64,000 bases of DNA from Gemella sanguinis ATCC 700632 (GCF_000701685.1 NZ_JNJO01000003.1:62001-126000); one strand, 5' to 3'. Counted from the stretch's first letter, positions 46,790-57,497 are shown. Translations and numbers: made by a program. Notes: a model not told the origin generated them from the letters alone.

Positions 46790-47947
46790 TTATTGAGCCT
46801 CCTTTAAGTTAGCGATAACTTTATTAGAGTTAAAAGCTAGTGATAAAAATATAGAAGCTGTATGTTTCATCACTTCTTCTTCAAAATCAAAATTAGGGTG
46901 ATGGTGAGGATATTTCGCAAAAGTATCATTTCCGGCACCAATTAAGAAGAAAGCTCCAGGTACATTTTCTAAATAATATGCGAAATCTTCACCAATCATT
47001 AGTGGTTCAACTTCTTTTAAGTTTAATTGCGGAAGTATTTTTGGTACATAAGTCAATAACTCTTCTGTTCCTTTTTTATGATTAATTAGAGGAGGGTAAC
47101 CACCATAGTAAATAAAATCAATTTTTGTTTCTGTGTTTTCATCTTCTAAAGATAAGCATAATTTCTGTATTTTATCTAAAACAAGCTTATGAAGTTCCTT
47201 ATTGAAATGTCTTATTGTACCCGTAATACTAGCTTCATTACATGTACTCTCTAATTTTCCTAAAGTTATAACAAGTGTTTCTCTAGGTTTAGAAAAACGA
47301 GAAACTATTTGTTGAGTCATACTAACGAATTCAGCAGCAATTATATTTGCATTATCTTTTGATGATATTTTTACTTCGAATCTATCCGCAGCAGCACAAA
47401 GTTCTCTGTAGCTATAACCTAAAGTTCCAAGTGGTAGTGGAGTCCAAAGGTGAGCTCCAAATATTGCATCGACGTTATCCAAACATCCAGCATCTATCAT
47501 AGGTTTAGCACCACCAGGAGCTTGTTCTTCACCGTATTGAAAAATAGCAACAACATCATGAGGTAGTTTATCTAGGTTGTCCATTAAAACTTTACATGTT
47601 GCAAGTAAAGATGTAGTATGACCATCGTGACCACAGGCATGCATAACATTAGGTACTGTTGATTTATATTCTGTATCTTTCATATCATTAATTGACAATG
47701 CATCAAAATCAGCTCTAAAAGCAATTGTTTTAGATGAATCTTGTCCTTTAATTCTTGCAACAATACCATGTAAACCAACGTTTGTTTTTATATCTTTAAT
47801 ACCAATCTCTAATAAGTAATTTTTTATAAATTCAGATGTGTTCTTTTCATTAAATGAAACTTCGGGATGCATATGCATATAACGACGAAGTTTTATCATT
47901 TCCGGATAATAAGCTTTTAATTCATTTTTTACCAATTCTTCTATCAT
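46790..47947 (-). CDS. M20-family amidohydrolase with an incomplete lid domain
   Basis: 385 residues of the aminoacylase/hippurate hydrolase type. Catalytic-domain metal motifs are intact: MHACGHDGHTT, FQYGEEQAPGG, GAHLWT and a late HHHPNFDF. The lid domain (about 187-290) is shortened: after DRFEVKI it goes directly to SSKDNANIIAAEFV, lacking the GKGGHGAxPH loop, and ITLGKLESTCNEASITGTIR lacks the AFNVIPD loop. Both loops are present in the small gene that follows. Start has TGGAGGAACC. Confidence 0.85.
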   Translation of the reverse strand: MIEELVKNELKAYYPEMIKLRRYMHMHPEVSFNEKNTSEFIKNYLLEIGIKDIKTNVGLHGIVARIKGQDSSKTIAFRADFDALSINDMKDTEYKSTVPNVMHACGHDGHTTSLLATCKVLMDNLDKLPHDVVAIFQYGEEQAPGGAKPMIDAGCLDNVDAIFGAHLWTPLPLGTLGYSYRELCAAADRFEVKISSKDNANIIAAEFVSMTQQIVSRFSKPRETLVITLGKLESTCNEASITGTIRHFNKELHKLVLDKIQKLCLSLEDENTETKIDFIYYGGYPPLINHKKGTEELLTYVPKILPQLNLKEVEPLMIGEDFAYYLENVPGAFFLIGAGNDTFAKYPHHHPNFDFEEEVMKHTASIFLSLAFNSNKVIANLKEAQ

Positions 47948-48054
47948 GGTTCCTCCATATTTATGAGTACAATTAATAAACTATATTATATCATAAAAAA
48001 TATAATTAATAGTGAATTGTTAAAGAAATTGCTTTCAAATATTTTAATTTTTGA

Positions 48055-48060
48055 TATAAT
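48055..48060 (+). promoter_or_regulatory. Extended -10 of the ABC-F gene
   Basis: TGATATAAT; leader of about 90 nt to the ATG. Confidence 0.5.
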
Positions 48061-48082
48061 ATGACTAAATAGATACTGGTAA

Positions 48083-48122
48083 CACTCTGTATGGAGGAGG
48101 GAGAGTGGATACATTAGATTAA
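48083..48122 (+). promoter_or_regulatory. Candidate 5-codon leader ORF and hairpin before the ABC-F gene
   Basis: A very strong Shine-Dalgarno (GGAGGAGG) is followed by GTG GAT ACA TTA GAT TAA. CACTCT (48083-48088) can pair with AGAGTG (48102-48107), covering this ribosome binding site. Ribosome-mediated attenuation is known for several ABC-F resistance genes; its occurrence here is inference. Confidence 0.35.
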
Positions 48123-48154
48123 TAGATAGAATTTATTAACAAAGGAGTTAATGT

Positions 48155-49510
48155 ATGCATATATTAAATATAGAGAATATAGAATTTGAAAAACAAGGGA
48201 AGACATTATTTAAAATAGAGAAATTAAGTATAAATACTGGTGATATTATTGGATTAATAGGAAAACATGGTTCAGGCAAGACAACTCTGTTAAAATATAT
48301 AAGCAATTTAATTAAAGATGAAAATAATATTTCATCAGAGTTTTTAGAATTTGGAGAAAACTCTCATCATAGAAAAAGTGGTGGAGAAATTGTTGTAAAT
48401 AAGATTAGGGAGAGTTTATTGTCAAATGTTGAGTTGTACTTACTAGATGAACCTTCGACGTATTTAGATTATAATAATGCAAGTAAAATAGCTAATCTTA
48501 TAAAAAGAACTCCAGCAACCTTTTGTATAGCTAGTCACGATAGAAATTTTTTAAATAGTGTTTGTACTAAGTTATGGATAATTGAAAACAATAGAGTAAG
48601 AGAGTTTAATGGGAATTATCATGAGTATAAATTTCAAGAAGAAATTGAGATGACTAAATATGAATCAGAATTGCAAAAGTACAAAAAAGAAACAAAGAAA
48701 ATAAAGAAAAGTATCCAAGAAATGAAAGAAGAACAGGGGAGAAAATCTGGTAAACCAAAGAATATGAGTGAATCAGATTATAGGATTATAGGTGTAAAAA
48801 CAAAAATTTCCCAAAACAAAAAGAAGTTACAGAAGAAAATATCAAAACAAGAAGATAGGCTACAAAATAATTTAAAACCAAAGCCGTTAAAAGAAAAATA
48901 TGATATTAAGTTTCTAGAAATTTTCAAGGAGAGTCATAAAAAGAGTTTTTGCATAGATGAGAAGAAATGTGAAATTGGCGGAAAATTTCTTTGGTCAACA
49001 CCTAGGTTAACATTTAGTAGTGGTGATAAAGTTTTAATTAAGGGAAAAAATGGTTCAGGAAAAACTACTTTTCTAAATTATGTGAAAGAGTCTATTCCTA
49101 GTTATTTACAAGTAGCATATTTTGAACAAAATAGATTTGATATTTTTGAAGAAGAGAAAACCTTGTTTGAATTTGTAAAAGAATCCACTGTACTAGATGA
49201 TATAGAACTGAGAAATATTTTAGCTTTACTAAATTTTAGAGCTGATGATATTAATAAAAAAATAGAAGTTTTAAGCAAAGGGGAAAAAGTTAAACTCTAT
49301 TTAGTAAGTTTACTTTTCAGAAAAACGGATGTATTGTTATTAGATGAAATAACTAATTTTTTAGATGTTGTTGCGATAGAAGCAGTAGAGAAGATATTAA
49401 AAAAATATCCTGGTATATTAATCATGGTAAGTCACGATATGGATTTTATTGATAATATTGCAACTAAGGTAATAAATATTACAAATAAAGATTTACTAAA
49501 ATTTGAGTAA
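48155..49510 (+). CDS. ABC-F family ATPase (ribosome-protection type)
   Basis: 451 residues, two ATPase domains and no membrane segments. NBD1: Walker A GKHGSGKT (36-43), signature KSGGE, LLDEPSTYLD. A Lys/Glu-rich interdomain linker (about 165-240) has a coiled-coil look. NBD2: GKNGSGKT (about 297), LSKGEKVK, LLLDEITNFLD. NBD1 has only about 35 residues between Walker A and signature, shorter than usual, so its helical subdomain is reduced. Related to Vga/Lsa/Msr-type proteins that displace antibiotics from ribosomes; resistance is not proven. Confidence 0.85.
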   Translation: MHILNIENIEFEKQGKTLFKIEKLSINTGDIIGLIGKHGSGKTTLLKYISNLIKDENNISSEFLEFGENSHHRKSGGEIVVNKIRESLLSNVELYLLDEPSTYLDYNNASKIANLIKRTPATFCIASHDRNFLNSVCTKLWIIENNRVREFNGNYHEYKFQEEIEMTKYESELQKYKKETKKIKKSIQEMKEEQGRKSGKPKNMSESDYRIIGVKTKISQNKKKLQKKISKQEDRLQNNLKPKPLKEKYDIKFLEIFKESHKKSFCIDEKKCEIGGKFLWSTPRLTFSSGDKVLIKGKNGSGKTTFLNYVKESIPSYLQVAYFEQNRFDIFEEEKTLFEFVKESTVLDDIELRNILALLNFRADDINKKIEVLSKGEKVKLYLVSLLFRKTDVLLLDEITNFLDVVAIEAVEKILKKYPGILIMVSHDMDFIDNIATKVINITNKDLLKFE

Positions 49511-49563
49511 ATAGTAGTTGGATTATTGGTGAAATAAATTATCGCCAATAATCCGTTTAACAT

Positions 49564-49592
49564 TTGACAAATATAACTATATAGTATATACT
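49564..49592 (+). promoter_or_regulatory. Promoter of the pyrimidine operon
   Basis: TTGACA, 17-bp spacer, TATACT, about 30 nt before the first PyrR-binding element. Confidence 0.8.
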
Positions 49593-49620
49593 ATTAATAA
49601 TTTAAGTGACATATCTTTAA

Positions 49621-49716
49621 TGTGATCCAGAGAGGTCAGCGAAGATTAATTTGTTGTAATGAATATACCAAGTTTAAACATGCTGTCCTGCTCAATAGAG
49701 TAGGTTATTTTTTTTG
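49621..49716 (+). promoter_or_regulatory. PyrR attenuator 1 (before pyrR)
   Basis: Contains the PyrR-binding loop sequence CCAGAGAGGT (49625-49634) and ends in the terminator CCTGCTC / GAGTAGG (49687-49704) with a T-rich tail. UMP-bound PyrR should favour termination. Confidence 0.88.
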
Positions 49717-49725
49717 AGGTGAAGT

Positions 49726-50250
49726 ATGAAAAAACGAGTTCTTTTTGATGAAGTTATGATTTCTAGAATGATAACAAGAATAGCTAATGAAATTATCGAA
49801 CAAAATAAATTAGAAGAGATAGTTTTAGTTGGTGTTAAAACTAGAGGTATACACATAGCTAAAAGACTAAAGAAAAAAATTGGTGAATTAGAAAATATTA
49901 ATATACCTGTTGAGGTATTAGATATTAAATTTTATCGTGATGATTTAGAAAAAAGAAGCGATGAACCTGAAATTAATACATCTAAGTTTAAACTTGACTT
50001 AACAAATAAAGTTGTCATTATAGTTGATGACGTATTGTACACTGGAAGAACTGTACGTGCTGCGATTGATGCGATTATGGATGTTAGTCGTCCAAAAGCT
50101 ATTAGATTAGCGATATTGATTGATCGTGGGCATAGAGAATTACCAATACGTGCAGATCATATTGGGAAAAATATACCTACTTCACGTAGTGAAAATGTAA
50201 AAGTTTATCTAAAAGAAGTAGATGAAAATGATGAGATATTACTAATTTAA
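49726..50250 (+). CDS. pyrR: Bifunctional pyr operon regulator/uracil phosphoribosyltransferase
   Basis: 174 residues. Binds the pyr mRNA leader when UMP is high and has phosphoribosyltransferase fold with the PRPP motif VIIVDDVLYTGRTVRAA. Full length. Start has GAGGTGA. First gene of the operon, between two attenuators that carry its binding motif. Confidence 0.96.
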   Translation: MKKRVLFDEVMISRMITRIANEIIEQNKLEEIVLVGVKTRGIHIAKRLKKKIGELENINIPVEVLDIKFYRDDLEKRSDEPEINTSKFKLDLTNKVVIIVDDVLYTGRTVRAAIDAIMDVSRPKAIRLAILIDRGHRELPIRADHIGKNIPTSRSENVKVYLKEVDENDEILLI

Positions 50251-50267
50251 ATATAAATCTTTTTAAG

Positions 50268-50421
50268 CTAGTCCAGAGAGGCTAACAAGGGATTAAATTT
50301 AGAGTATATACTTTATGAGTATAGCTGCGCTTTGTTGTAGCTATTTTCAAAAATATAATAATTTAGATTTAATAATTGATGATAAGTCATACCTTGTAGC
50401 CTTGCTGCAAGGTATTTTTTT
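50268..50421 (+). promoter_or_regulatory. PyrR attenuator 2 (between pyrR and pyrB)
   Basis: PyrR-binding motif GTCCAGAGAGGCTAACAAGG (50271-50290), about 100 nt of leader able to form the antiterminator, then the terminator ATACCTTGTAG / CTGCAAGGTAT (50389-50415) with seven T. Confidence 0.9.
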
Positions 50422-50443
50422 ATAAAATTATGGAGGAATAACT

Positions 50444-51325
50444 ATGAAAAACATAGTAAAAATGTCTGATTTAACGAATGAGGAAGTTTTTAGTTTAATA
50501 AAACGTGGTTTAGAATTAAAAAATGGTAAACAAGTATCTCCACGAGAAGACTTATACGTATCAAACTTATTTTTTGAAAATTCAACTAGAACAAAACATA
50601 GTTTTGAAGTAGCTGAACATAAACATAGATTAAATGTGATAAATTTTGATGCATCTACATCTTCTGTAAATAAAGGTGAAACACTTTATGATACTTGTAA
50701 AACTTTAGAAATGATAGGTTGTAATATACTAGTTATTCGCCATAGTCAAGATGCCTATTACAATGAATTAACAAACCTAAATATACCAATAATTAGTGGA
50801 GGAGATGGTAGCGGAGAACACCCTAGCCAATGCTTATTAGATTTAATGACGATGTATGAACAATTTGGTACATTTGAAAATCTGAATATTATAATCGCAG
50901 GTGATATAAAAAATTCACGAGTTGCGAGAAGTAACTACAATATGCTTACAAGATTAGGTGCTAAAGTCAGATTTGTCTGTCCAGATATCTTTAAAGATGA
51001 AACTTTAGGAGAGGTGGTTAACTTTGACGAAGTTATCGGAGAAGTAGATGTTTGTATGTTGCTACGTGTTCAACATGAAAGACACGATTCCAAAATGGGC
51101 TTATCTAAAGAAGAGTATCACAAAAACTTCGGATTAACGCAAGAAAGATATGATAAATTAAAAGAAAAAGCTATAGTGATGCACCCAGCTCCAGTAAACA
51201 GAGATATGGAGATTGCTTCTCATTTAGTAGAAGCACCAAAATCTGTAATTTTTGAACAGATGAAAAATGGAATGTTTATGAGACAAGCAATGATAGAAAA
51301 AATAATAAAAGATAATAATTTATAA
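50444..51325 (+). CDS. pyrB: Aspartate carbamoyltransferase catalytic subunit
   Basis: 293 residues. First committed pyrimidine step: carbamoyl phosphate plus aspartate. Carbamoyl-phosphate site [15 protein letters not shown], then [24 protein letters not shown] and [10 protein letters not shown]. Slightly shorter than the 300-310 usual but complete. No regulatory pyrI follows, as in other Firmicutes. Confidence 0.97.
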   Translation: MKNIVKMSDLTNEEVFSLIKRGLELKNGKQVSPREDLYVSNLFFENSTRTKHSFEVAEHKHRLNVINFDASTSSVNKGETLYDTCKTLEMIGCNILVIRHSQDAYYNELTNLNIPIISGGDGSGEHPSQCLLDLMTMYEQFGTFENLNIIIAGDIKNSRVARSNYNMLTRLGAKVRFVCPDIFKDETLGEVVNFDEVIGEVDVCMLLRVQHERHDSKMGLSKEEYHKNFGLTQERYDKLKEKAIVMHPAPVNRDMEIASHLVEAPKSVIFEQMKNGMFMRQAMIEKIIKDNNL

Positions 51326-51340
51326 TCAAAGGAGAACAAA

Positions 51341-52621
51341 ATGTTACTTTTAAAAAATGGAAAAATTTTAGAAAATGGTGTTTTAGTAAATAAAGATATT
51401 TTAGTAAAAGATGAAAAAATAGTAAAAATTGCCGAGGAAATAGAAAATTCAGAAGCAAAAGTACTAGATTTAGAAGGGAAATTTGTTTCTCCTGGATTTA
51501 TAGATGTTCACGTTCACTGGAGAGAACCAGGATTTGAGTATAAAGAAAATATTTATCATGCTTCTAGAGCAGCAGCACGTGGTGGATTTACAACTGCAAT
51601 GCCAATGCCTAACTTAGATCCAGTACCAGATAACTATGAGAACTTAAAATTACAATTAGATATAATCGAAAAAGATTCAGTAATTCGTGCAATTCCTTTT
51701 GGAGCAATCACAAAAGGAGAACTTGGAAAAGATTATGCTGAGTTTGAAGAATTAGCTGACCATGTATTTGCTTTTAGTGATGATGGTCGTGGAGTACAAG
51801 ATGCAAATATGATGTATGAGTCAATGATGGTAGCTGCAAAACTAAATAAAGCGATTGTTGCACACTGTGAAGATAACTCACTAATACGTGGAGGATGTAT
51901 GCACTGTGGTCGCAGAAGTCGTGAACTAGACTTACCAGGTATTCCATCGGTTTGTGAATCAGTACAAATCGCTAGAGATGTACTATTAGCTAAAGCAGCT
52001 GGATGTCATTACCATGTTTGTCACGTATCTACTAAAGAATCAGTACGTGTAGTAAGAGAAGCTAAAGCAGCAGGAATCAAGGTTACTTGTGAAGTTTGTC
52101 CACATCACTTAATAAGTGATGAAATGGATATTCCTGAAGATAATGGAATGTGGAAAATGAATCCGCCTCTACGTGCAAGAGAAGATAGAAATGCTTTAAT
52201 CGCAGGATTACTTGATGGAACAATCGATGTTATCGCAACAGACCACGCTCCACACGCAACTCATGAAAAAGATTTATCAATGAGGAAAGCAGCTTTTGGT
52301 ATTGTTGGTAGTGAAACAGCATTTAGTCAACTTTATACAAAATTTGTAAAAACTGGAGTGTTCTCATTAGACTTACTAGTAAAACTAATGACTGAAAAAG
52401 TTGCGGATACATTTGACCTTCCTTATGGTAGATTAGAAGAAAATGGATATGCAGATTTAGTAGTAATAGATTTAGAAAAATCACTAAAAATTAATCCAGA
52501 AAAATTCTTATCAAAAGGTAGAAATACTCCTTATGTAGGAGAAGAAATCTATGGTATACCAGTTTTAACATTAAGTGAAGGTAAAGTAGCTTATAAAGAT
52601 TCAGAAGTATTTGATATATAA
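51341..52621 (+). CDS. pyrC: Dihydroorotase
   Basis: 426-residue zinc amidohydrolase closing carbamoyl-aspartate to dihydroorotate. Metal ligands DVHVHWREPG (N-terminal HxH), HCEDNS, CHVSTKES and the catalytic Asp in IATDHAPH. Type I dihydroorotase of Bacillus form. Start has AAGGAG; 15 bp behind pyrB. Confidence 0.97.
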   Translation: MLLLKNGKILENGVLVNKDILVKDEKIVKIAEEIENSEAKVLDLEGKFVSPGFIDVHVHWREPGFEYKENIYHASRAAARGGFTTAMPMPNLDPVPDNYENLKLQLDIIEKDSVIRAIPFGAITKGELGKDYAEFEELADHVFAFSDDGRGVQDANMMYESMMVAAKLNKAIVAHCEDNSLIRGGCMHCGRRSRELDLPGIPSVCESVQIARDVLLAKAAGCHYHVCHVSTKESVRVVREAKAAGIKVTCEVCPHHLISDEMDIPEDNGMWKMNPPLRAREDRNALIAGLLDGTIDVIATDHAPHATHEKDLSMRKAAFGIVGSETAFSQLYTKFVKTGVFSLDLLVKLMTEKVADTFDLPYGRLEENGYADLVVIDLEKSLKINPEKFLSKGRNTPYVGEEIYGIPVLTLSEGKVAYKDSEVFDI

Positions 52622-52664
52622 GAAAAAAATTTTAATATAATAAACAAAGAAAGTGAGAGAAGCT

Positions 52665-53759
52665 ATGTACAGTTATGATAGACAGCTAATTTTAGAAGAC
52701 GGAACGGTTTATAAAGGTTATGGTTTTGGAGCTAATACACCAATGACAGGAGAAGTAGTTTTCAATACTGGTATGACAGGATATCAAGAAACATTGTCAG
52801 ATCCATCATATAATGGTCAAATAGTTACATTTACTTATCCATTAATAGGGAATTACGGAATCAATAGAGATGACTTTGAAACAATCAATCCAAGTATTAA
52901 AGGATTAGTAGTAAGAGAAGTATGTCACAAACCATCAAACTTTAGAACTGAGTATAGTTTAGATGAAGTGCTAAAAGAACTAAATATCCCTGGTATCTCA
53001 GGTATAGATACTCGTAGTCTAACTAGAAAAATTAGAGAACACGGTACAGTAAAAGGGATAATAACAGATCTTTGTATGGATCCAGAAGAAGAGTTAGAAA
53101 AATTAAGAAATACAACATTACCAACTAACCAAATAGAACAAGTTTCTACACAAAAAGCTTTCTTATCATCAGGAAGCGGATATAGAGTAGTTCTAGTAGA
53201 TTTAGGTATGAAATCAGGAATATTAAGAGAATTAAATGAAAGAAACTGTGATATCGTAGTAGTTCCACATAATGTAACAGCGGCAGAAATCTTCCGATTA
53301 AATCCAGATGGAATTATGTTAAGTAATGGACCAGGGGACCCAGTGGATGTTCCAGAAACAATTGAAATGCTTAAAGAAGTAATACCGAAAATTCCAATTT
53401 TTGGTATTTGTATGGGACACCAACTTATTTCTTTAGCGTCAGGTGCAAAAACTTATAAATTAAAATTTGGACACCGCGGAGCTAACCACCCAGTTAAAAA
53501 TCTATTAACAGGAAAAGTTGATATAACATCACAAAACCATGGTTATAGTGTTGATATAGAATCATTAAAAGACACAGACTTAGAACTTACTCATTTATCA
53601 GTAAATGATAAAACTTGTGAAGGTGTAAGACATAAAAAATATCCAGTCTTCACAGTTCAATATCACCCAGAAGCATCACCAGGGCCACATGATCCTAACT
53701 ATCTATTTGACCAATTTATAGATAATATGAAAGCTTTCAAAGAAAGTAAGAAAAAATAA
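52665..53759 (+). CDS. carA: Carbamoyl-phosphate synthase small (glutaminase) subunit
   Basis: 364 residues. N-terminal CarA domain (GEVVFNTGMTGYQE, YPLIGNYGIN) and class I glutaminase domain with Cys nucleophile in IFGICMGHQL and His/Glu in QYHPEASPGPHD. Supplies ammonia to CarB. The ATG is chosen four codons inside a GTG-started frame because a GAGAG-type site fits it better; either start is possible. Confidence 0.95.
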   Translation: MYSYDRQLILEDGTVYKGYGFGANTPMTGEVVFNTGMTGYQETLSDPSYNGQIVTFTYPLIGNYGINRDDFETINPSIKGLVVREVCHKPSNFRTEYSLDEVLKELNIPGISGIDTRSLTRKIREHGTVKGIITDLCMDPEEELEKLRNTTLPTNQIEQVSTQKAFLSSGSGYRVVLVDLGMKSGILRELNERNCDIVVVPHNVTAAEIFRLNPDGIMLSNGPGDPVDVPETIEMLKEVIPKIPIFGICMGHQLISLASGAKTYKLKFGHRGANHPVKNLLTGKVDITSQNHGYSVDIESLKDTDLELTHLSVNDKTCEGVRHKKYPVFTVQYHPEASPGPHDPNYLFDQFIDNMKAFKESKKK

Positions 53760-53812
53760 TAGTAAATAGATAAGTATAAAAGTTTAGTAGTAAGATAATA
53801 AGGAGAATAACA

Positions 53813-56800
53813 ATGCCAAAACGTAATGATATAAAAACTATTTTAGTAATTGGTTCTGGACCAATTACAATAGGTCAAGCTGCAGAATTTGACTACGCTG
53901 GAACACAAGCATGTCTTTCATTAAGAGAAGAAGGATATGAAGTAATATTAGTAAACTCAAATCCAGCGACTATTATGACTGATAAAGAAATTGCTGATAA
54001 AGTATATATGGAGCCTCTTACTTTAGAGTTCGTTAGTAAAGTTATCCGCAAAGAAAGACCAGATGCGCTATTACCGACATTAGGAGGGCAAGTAGGACTT
54101 AACCTTGCTGTAGAACTTCACAAAAGTGGTGTATTAGACAGATATGGGGTAGAACTATTAGGAACTAAATTAAGTTCAATTGAACAAGCAGAAGACAGAG
54201 AACTATTTAGAAATCTTATGAATGAACTTAATGAACCAGTACCTGAATCTGATATTATTACAACAGTTGAAGAAGCTTATGAGTTCGTTCGTGAAATAGG
54301 GTATCCGGTAATTGTTCGTCCAGCATTCACAATGGGAGGAACAGGTGGAGGAATCTGCTATAACGATAAAGACTTAGAAGAAATCGTAAGTAGTGGACTA
54401 CACTATTCACCAGTAACTCAATGTCTATTAGAAAAATCAATCGCAGGATTTAAAGAAATTGAATATGAAGTAATGCGTGACTCAAACGATACAGCAATCG
54501 TTGTATGTAATATGGAAAATATTGACCCAGTTGGTATTCATACAGGGGACTCAGTAGTAGTAGCTCCATCACAAACGTTAACTGATAGAGAATACCACAT
54601 GTTACGTGATGTATCTTTAAAAATTATCCGTGCGCTAAAAATCGAAGGTGGATGTAACGTGCAACTTGCACTTGATCCAGAATCATTTAAATACTATATT
54701 ATCGAAGTAAATCCAAGGGTTTCTCGTTCATCAGCTCTAGCTTCAAAAGCTACAGGTTACCCAATAGCGAAAATTGCAGCAAAAATTGCGGTAGGATTAA
54801 CACTAGATGAAATTATAAACCCAGTTACTAAAAATTCTTATGCATGCTTCGAGCCAACATTAGACTATGTAGTAAGTAAAATTCCAAGATTCCCATTTGA
54901 TAAATTCGAGAATGCTGATAGAAAATTAGGAACTCAAATGAAAGCAACTGGAGAAGTTATGGCAATGGGTAGAACTTATGAAGAAAGTTTACTAAAAGCT
55001 ATTCGTTCTCTAGAATATGGTGTGCATCACTTAGGATTACCAAACGGTGATGATTTCACATTAGAAGAAATATTAGATAAAGTAAAACAAGCTGGAGATG
55101 AGAGATTATTCTTTATCGGTGAAGCTTTAAGACGTGGACAAAGTACACAAGATATTCACGATATAACTAAAATTGATATGTTCTTCTTAGAAAAAATGCA
55201 AAACATTATTGATATTGAGCATGAATTAAAAGAAAATGTAGGTAATACTGATTTATTAGAATACGCTAAAAAATATGGTTTCTCTGACAAAGTAATTGCA
55301 CATAGATGGAATACTACAGAAGAAGAAATCTATAAACTTCGTCAAGAAAATAATATTGTACCAGTATTCAAAATGGTAGATACGTGTGCTGCAGAGTTCG
55401 TTTCTGAAACACCATACTTCTACTCAAGTTATGAACAAGAACAAGAGTCAATCGTTAGTGATAAGAAAAAAATTATTGTACTTGGATCAGGACCAATAAG
55501 AATTGGACAAGGGGTAGAGTTCGACTACGCAACAGTTCATGCGGTAATGGCTATTAAAGATGCTGGTTATGAAGCTATTATAGTAAATAATAACCCAGAA
55601 ACAGTATCAACAGACTTCACTATTTCTGATAAACTTTACTTCGAACCACTTACTCAAGAAGACGTAATGGCAATTATTAACCACGAAAATCCAATCGGAG
55701 TAGTTGTTCAATTCGGTGGACAAACTGCAATTAACTTGGCAGATAAATTAGAAAAATATGGAGTGAAAATTTTAGGAACTGCATTAGAAGAAATTGATAA
55801 TGCGGAAGATAGAGATAAATTTGAAGAATTACTTCATAAATTAGATATTCCTCAACCATTAGGAAAAACTGCATTTGATGTTGAAACTGCGGTTCAAAAC
55901 GCTAAAGAAATCGGATATCCAGTATTAGTTAGACCATCATACGTACTTGGTGGACGCGCGATGGAAATAGTTTACGAAGAATCAGAATTACGTCGCTATA
56001 TGAAAACAGCGGTTAAACTTACTCCAGAGCACCCAGTATTAACAGACCGTTACCTAGTTGGTAGAGAAATAGAGGTTGATGCAATTAGTGATGGAGAAAC
56101 AGTAATTATTCCAGGTATTATGGAACATATTGAAAGAGCTGGGGTACACTCAGGGGACTCAATCGCAGTATATCCTCCTCAAACACTGACAGAAAGTGAA
56201 AAAGAAAAATTAATTGAATATACAATAAAACTAGCAAAAGGATTAAATATTGTTGGATTACTAAACATTCAATATGTAATTAGTAAAGGAGAAGTATTCG
56301 TACTTGAGGTAAACCCACGAAGCTCACGTACAGTACCATTCTTAAGTAAAATTACAGGAGTTCCTATGGCGAAACTTGCTGCAGGAGCAATAATTGGAGA
56401 GACTCTAAAATCTAAAGGATACGAAACAGGCCTTCTACCAGAAAGCAAAAATGTTTATACGAAAGTTCCAGTATTCAGTTTCCAAAAACTTAAAGATGTA
56501 GATACTACATTAGGACCTGAGATGAAATCAACAGGAGAAGTAATGGGAAGTGATGTTACACTAGAAAAATCACTATATAAAGGATTACTAGCAGCTGGAA
56601 TCAAAGTAAGTGATCAAGGAAATATCTTATTTACTATCAGTGATGATGATAAAGAAGAAGCGCTAAATATAGCTAAACGATTCTCTGATATCGGGTATAA
56701 TCTACTTGCGACAGAAGGAACAGCTAAATTCTTGGAAAATAATGGATTAAGAGTAACTGCTGTTGGAAAAATTAACCAAAGCGACTATAGTGTGTTAGAT

Positions 56801-56989
56801 GCAATCTATAAAGGAGATGTTGATGTAGTAATTAACACAACATCAAAAGATAAAGATGTTACAAAAGATGGATTCAAGATTCGTCGAGTTGCAAGTGAAC
56901 AAGAGATTGTATGTTTAACATCATTAGACACTGCAGATGCATTATTAAAAGTATTAGAATCAATTTCATTCCACATTCTGCCACTTTAG
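53813..56989 (+). CDS. carB: Carbamoyl-phosphate synthase large subunit
   Basis: 1058 residues, two homologous ATP-grasp halves (first carboxy-phosphate, second carbamate phosphorylation) each opening with a G-S-G-P-I motif ([17 protein letters not shown] and [16 protein letters not shown]). The C-terminal allosteric MGS-like domain (about 935-1058) is present. Full length. Partner of CarA. Confidence 0.97.
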   Translation: MPKRNDIKTILVIGSGPITIGQAAEFDYAGTQACLSLREEGYEVILVNSNPATIMTDKEIADKVYMEPLTLEFVSKVIRKERPDALLPTLGGQVGLNLAVELHKSGVLDRYGVELLGTKLSSIEQAEDRELFRNLMNELNEPVPESDIITTVEEAYEFVREIGYPVIVRPAFTMGGTGGGICYNDKDLEEIVSSGLHYSPVTQCLLEKSIAGFKEIEYEVMRDSNDTAIVVCNMENIDPVGIHTGDSVVVAPSQTLTDREYHMLRDVSLKIIRALKIEGGCNVQLALDPESFKYYIIEVNPRVSRSSALASKATGYPIAKIAAKIAVGLTLDEIINPVTKNSYACFEPTLDYVVSKIPRFPFDKFENADRKLGTQMKATGEVMAMGRTYEESLLKAIRSLEYGVHHLGLPNGDDFTLEEILDKVKQAGDERLFFIGEALRRGQSTQDIHDITKIDMFFLEKMQNIIDIEHELKENVGNTDLLEYAKKYGFSDKVIAHRWNTTEEEIYKLRQENNIVPVFKMVDTCAAEFVSETPYFYSSYEQEQESIVSDKKKIIVLGSGPIRIGQGVEFDYATVHAVMAIKDAGYEAIIVNNNPETVSTDFTISDKLYFEPLTQEDVMAIINHENPIGVVVQFGGQTAINLADKLEKYGVKILGTALEEIDNAEDRDKFEELLHKLDIPQPLGKTAFDVETAVQNAKEIGYPVLVRPSYVLGGRAMEIVYEESELRRYMKTAVKLTPEHPVLTDRYLVGREIEVDAISDGETVIIPGIMEHIERAGVHSGDSIAVYPPQTLTESEKEKLIEYTIKLAKGLNIVGLLNIQYVISKGEVFVLEVNPRSSRTVPFLSKITGVPMAKLAAGAIIGETLKSKGYETGLLPESKNVYTKVPVFSFQKLKDVDTTLGPEMKSTGEVMGSDVTLEKSLYKGLLAAGIKVSDQGNILFTISDDDKEEALNIAKRFSDIGYNLLATEGTAKFLENNGLRVTAVGKINQSDYSVLDAIYKGDVDVVINTTSKDKDVTKDGFKIRRVASEQEIVCLTSLDTADALLKVLESISFHILPL

Positions 56990-56998
56990 GAGTTAAGT

Positions 56999-57355
56999 AT
57001 GGATTACGTAAAAATTTTAAAGTATGGAAAGATAATAAATTTAACTTTTTATATAGAACATGATAAACCATTTGAAATTGGTGAAAAGATGAATGGAATA
57101 TATGAAAAAGCATATATGAATGGTTATAACTGGGAAGCATTTCTAAATTATTATTTAGAGAAAAACTCTCCTGAAGTATTAGAAGGAATAGAGATGGATC
57201 CAGAAGTGGGAATCCTTACAGCATATTATGATAATACTTTAGGAAATGAAGAGAAGGCAGAAAAGTTAAAAAATATCATTATTGATCTAATTGAAAATGA
57301 AGAAAAGTTATACAAAGTATTAAAAGATGAAGGTTCAAAAATCAATTGGGATTAA
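56999..57355 (+). CDS. Imm51-like small protein inside the pyrimidine operon
   Basis: 118-residue acidic protein. The stretch MNGYNWEAFLNYYLEKN, then EGIEMDPEVGILTAYY and a Glu/Lys-rich C-terminal helix resemble immunity protein family Imm51, known from toxin-immunity loci; this call is from memory of the family pattern. No toxin gene adjoins it. It sits 9 bp after carB and is followed by a terminator, an unusual place for such a gene. Confidence 0.5.
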   Translation: MDYVKILKYGKIINLTFYIEHDKPFEIGEKMNGIYEKAYMNGYNWEAFLNYYLEKNSPEVLEGIEMDPEVGILTAYYDNTLGNEEKAEKLKNIIIDLIENEEKLYKVLKDEGSKINWD

Positions 57356-57440
57356 TACTTTAAAAAAGTAAAGATAGAAAAGGTTAGAAGTTATCAGTAA
57401 TTAATAAAACTACTGAGATTAAGGTTAGTAAAAATACATA

Positions 57441-57497
57441 GGGAGGAATCTTAAAAATTGATGTTAACAATTATATTTTTAAGTGACTCCCTTTTTT
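57441..57497 (+). terminator. Terminator/attenuator inside the pyr operon before pyrK
   Basis: Interrupted long stem: GGGAG (57441-57445) with CTCCC (57487-57491) and TCTTAAAAATTG with CAATTATATTTTTAAG inside, followed by six T. Lies 25 bp before pyrK. No PyrR-binding motif is visible near it. Confidence 0.75.
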
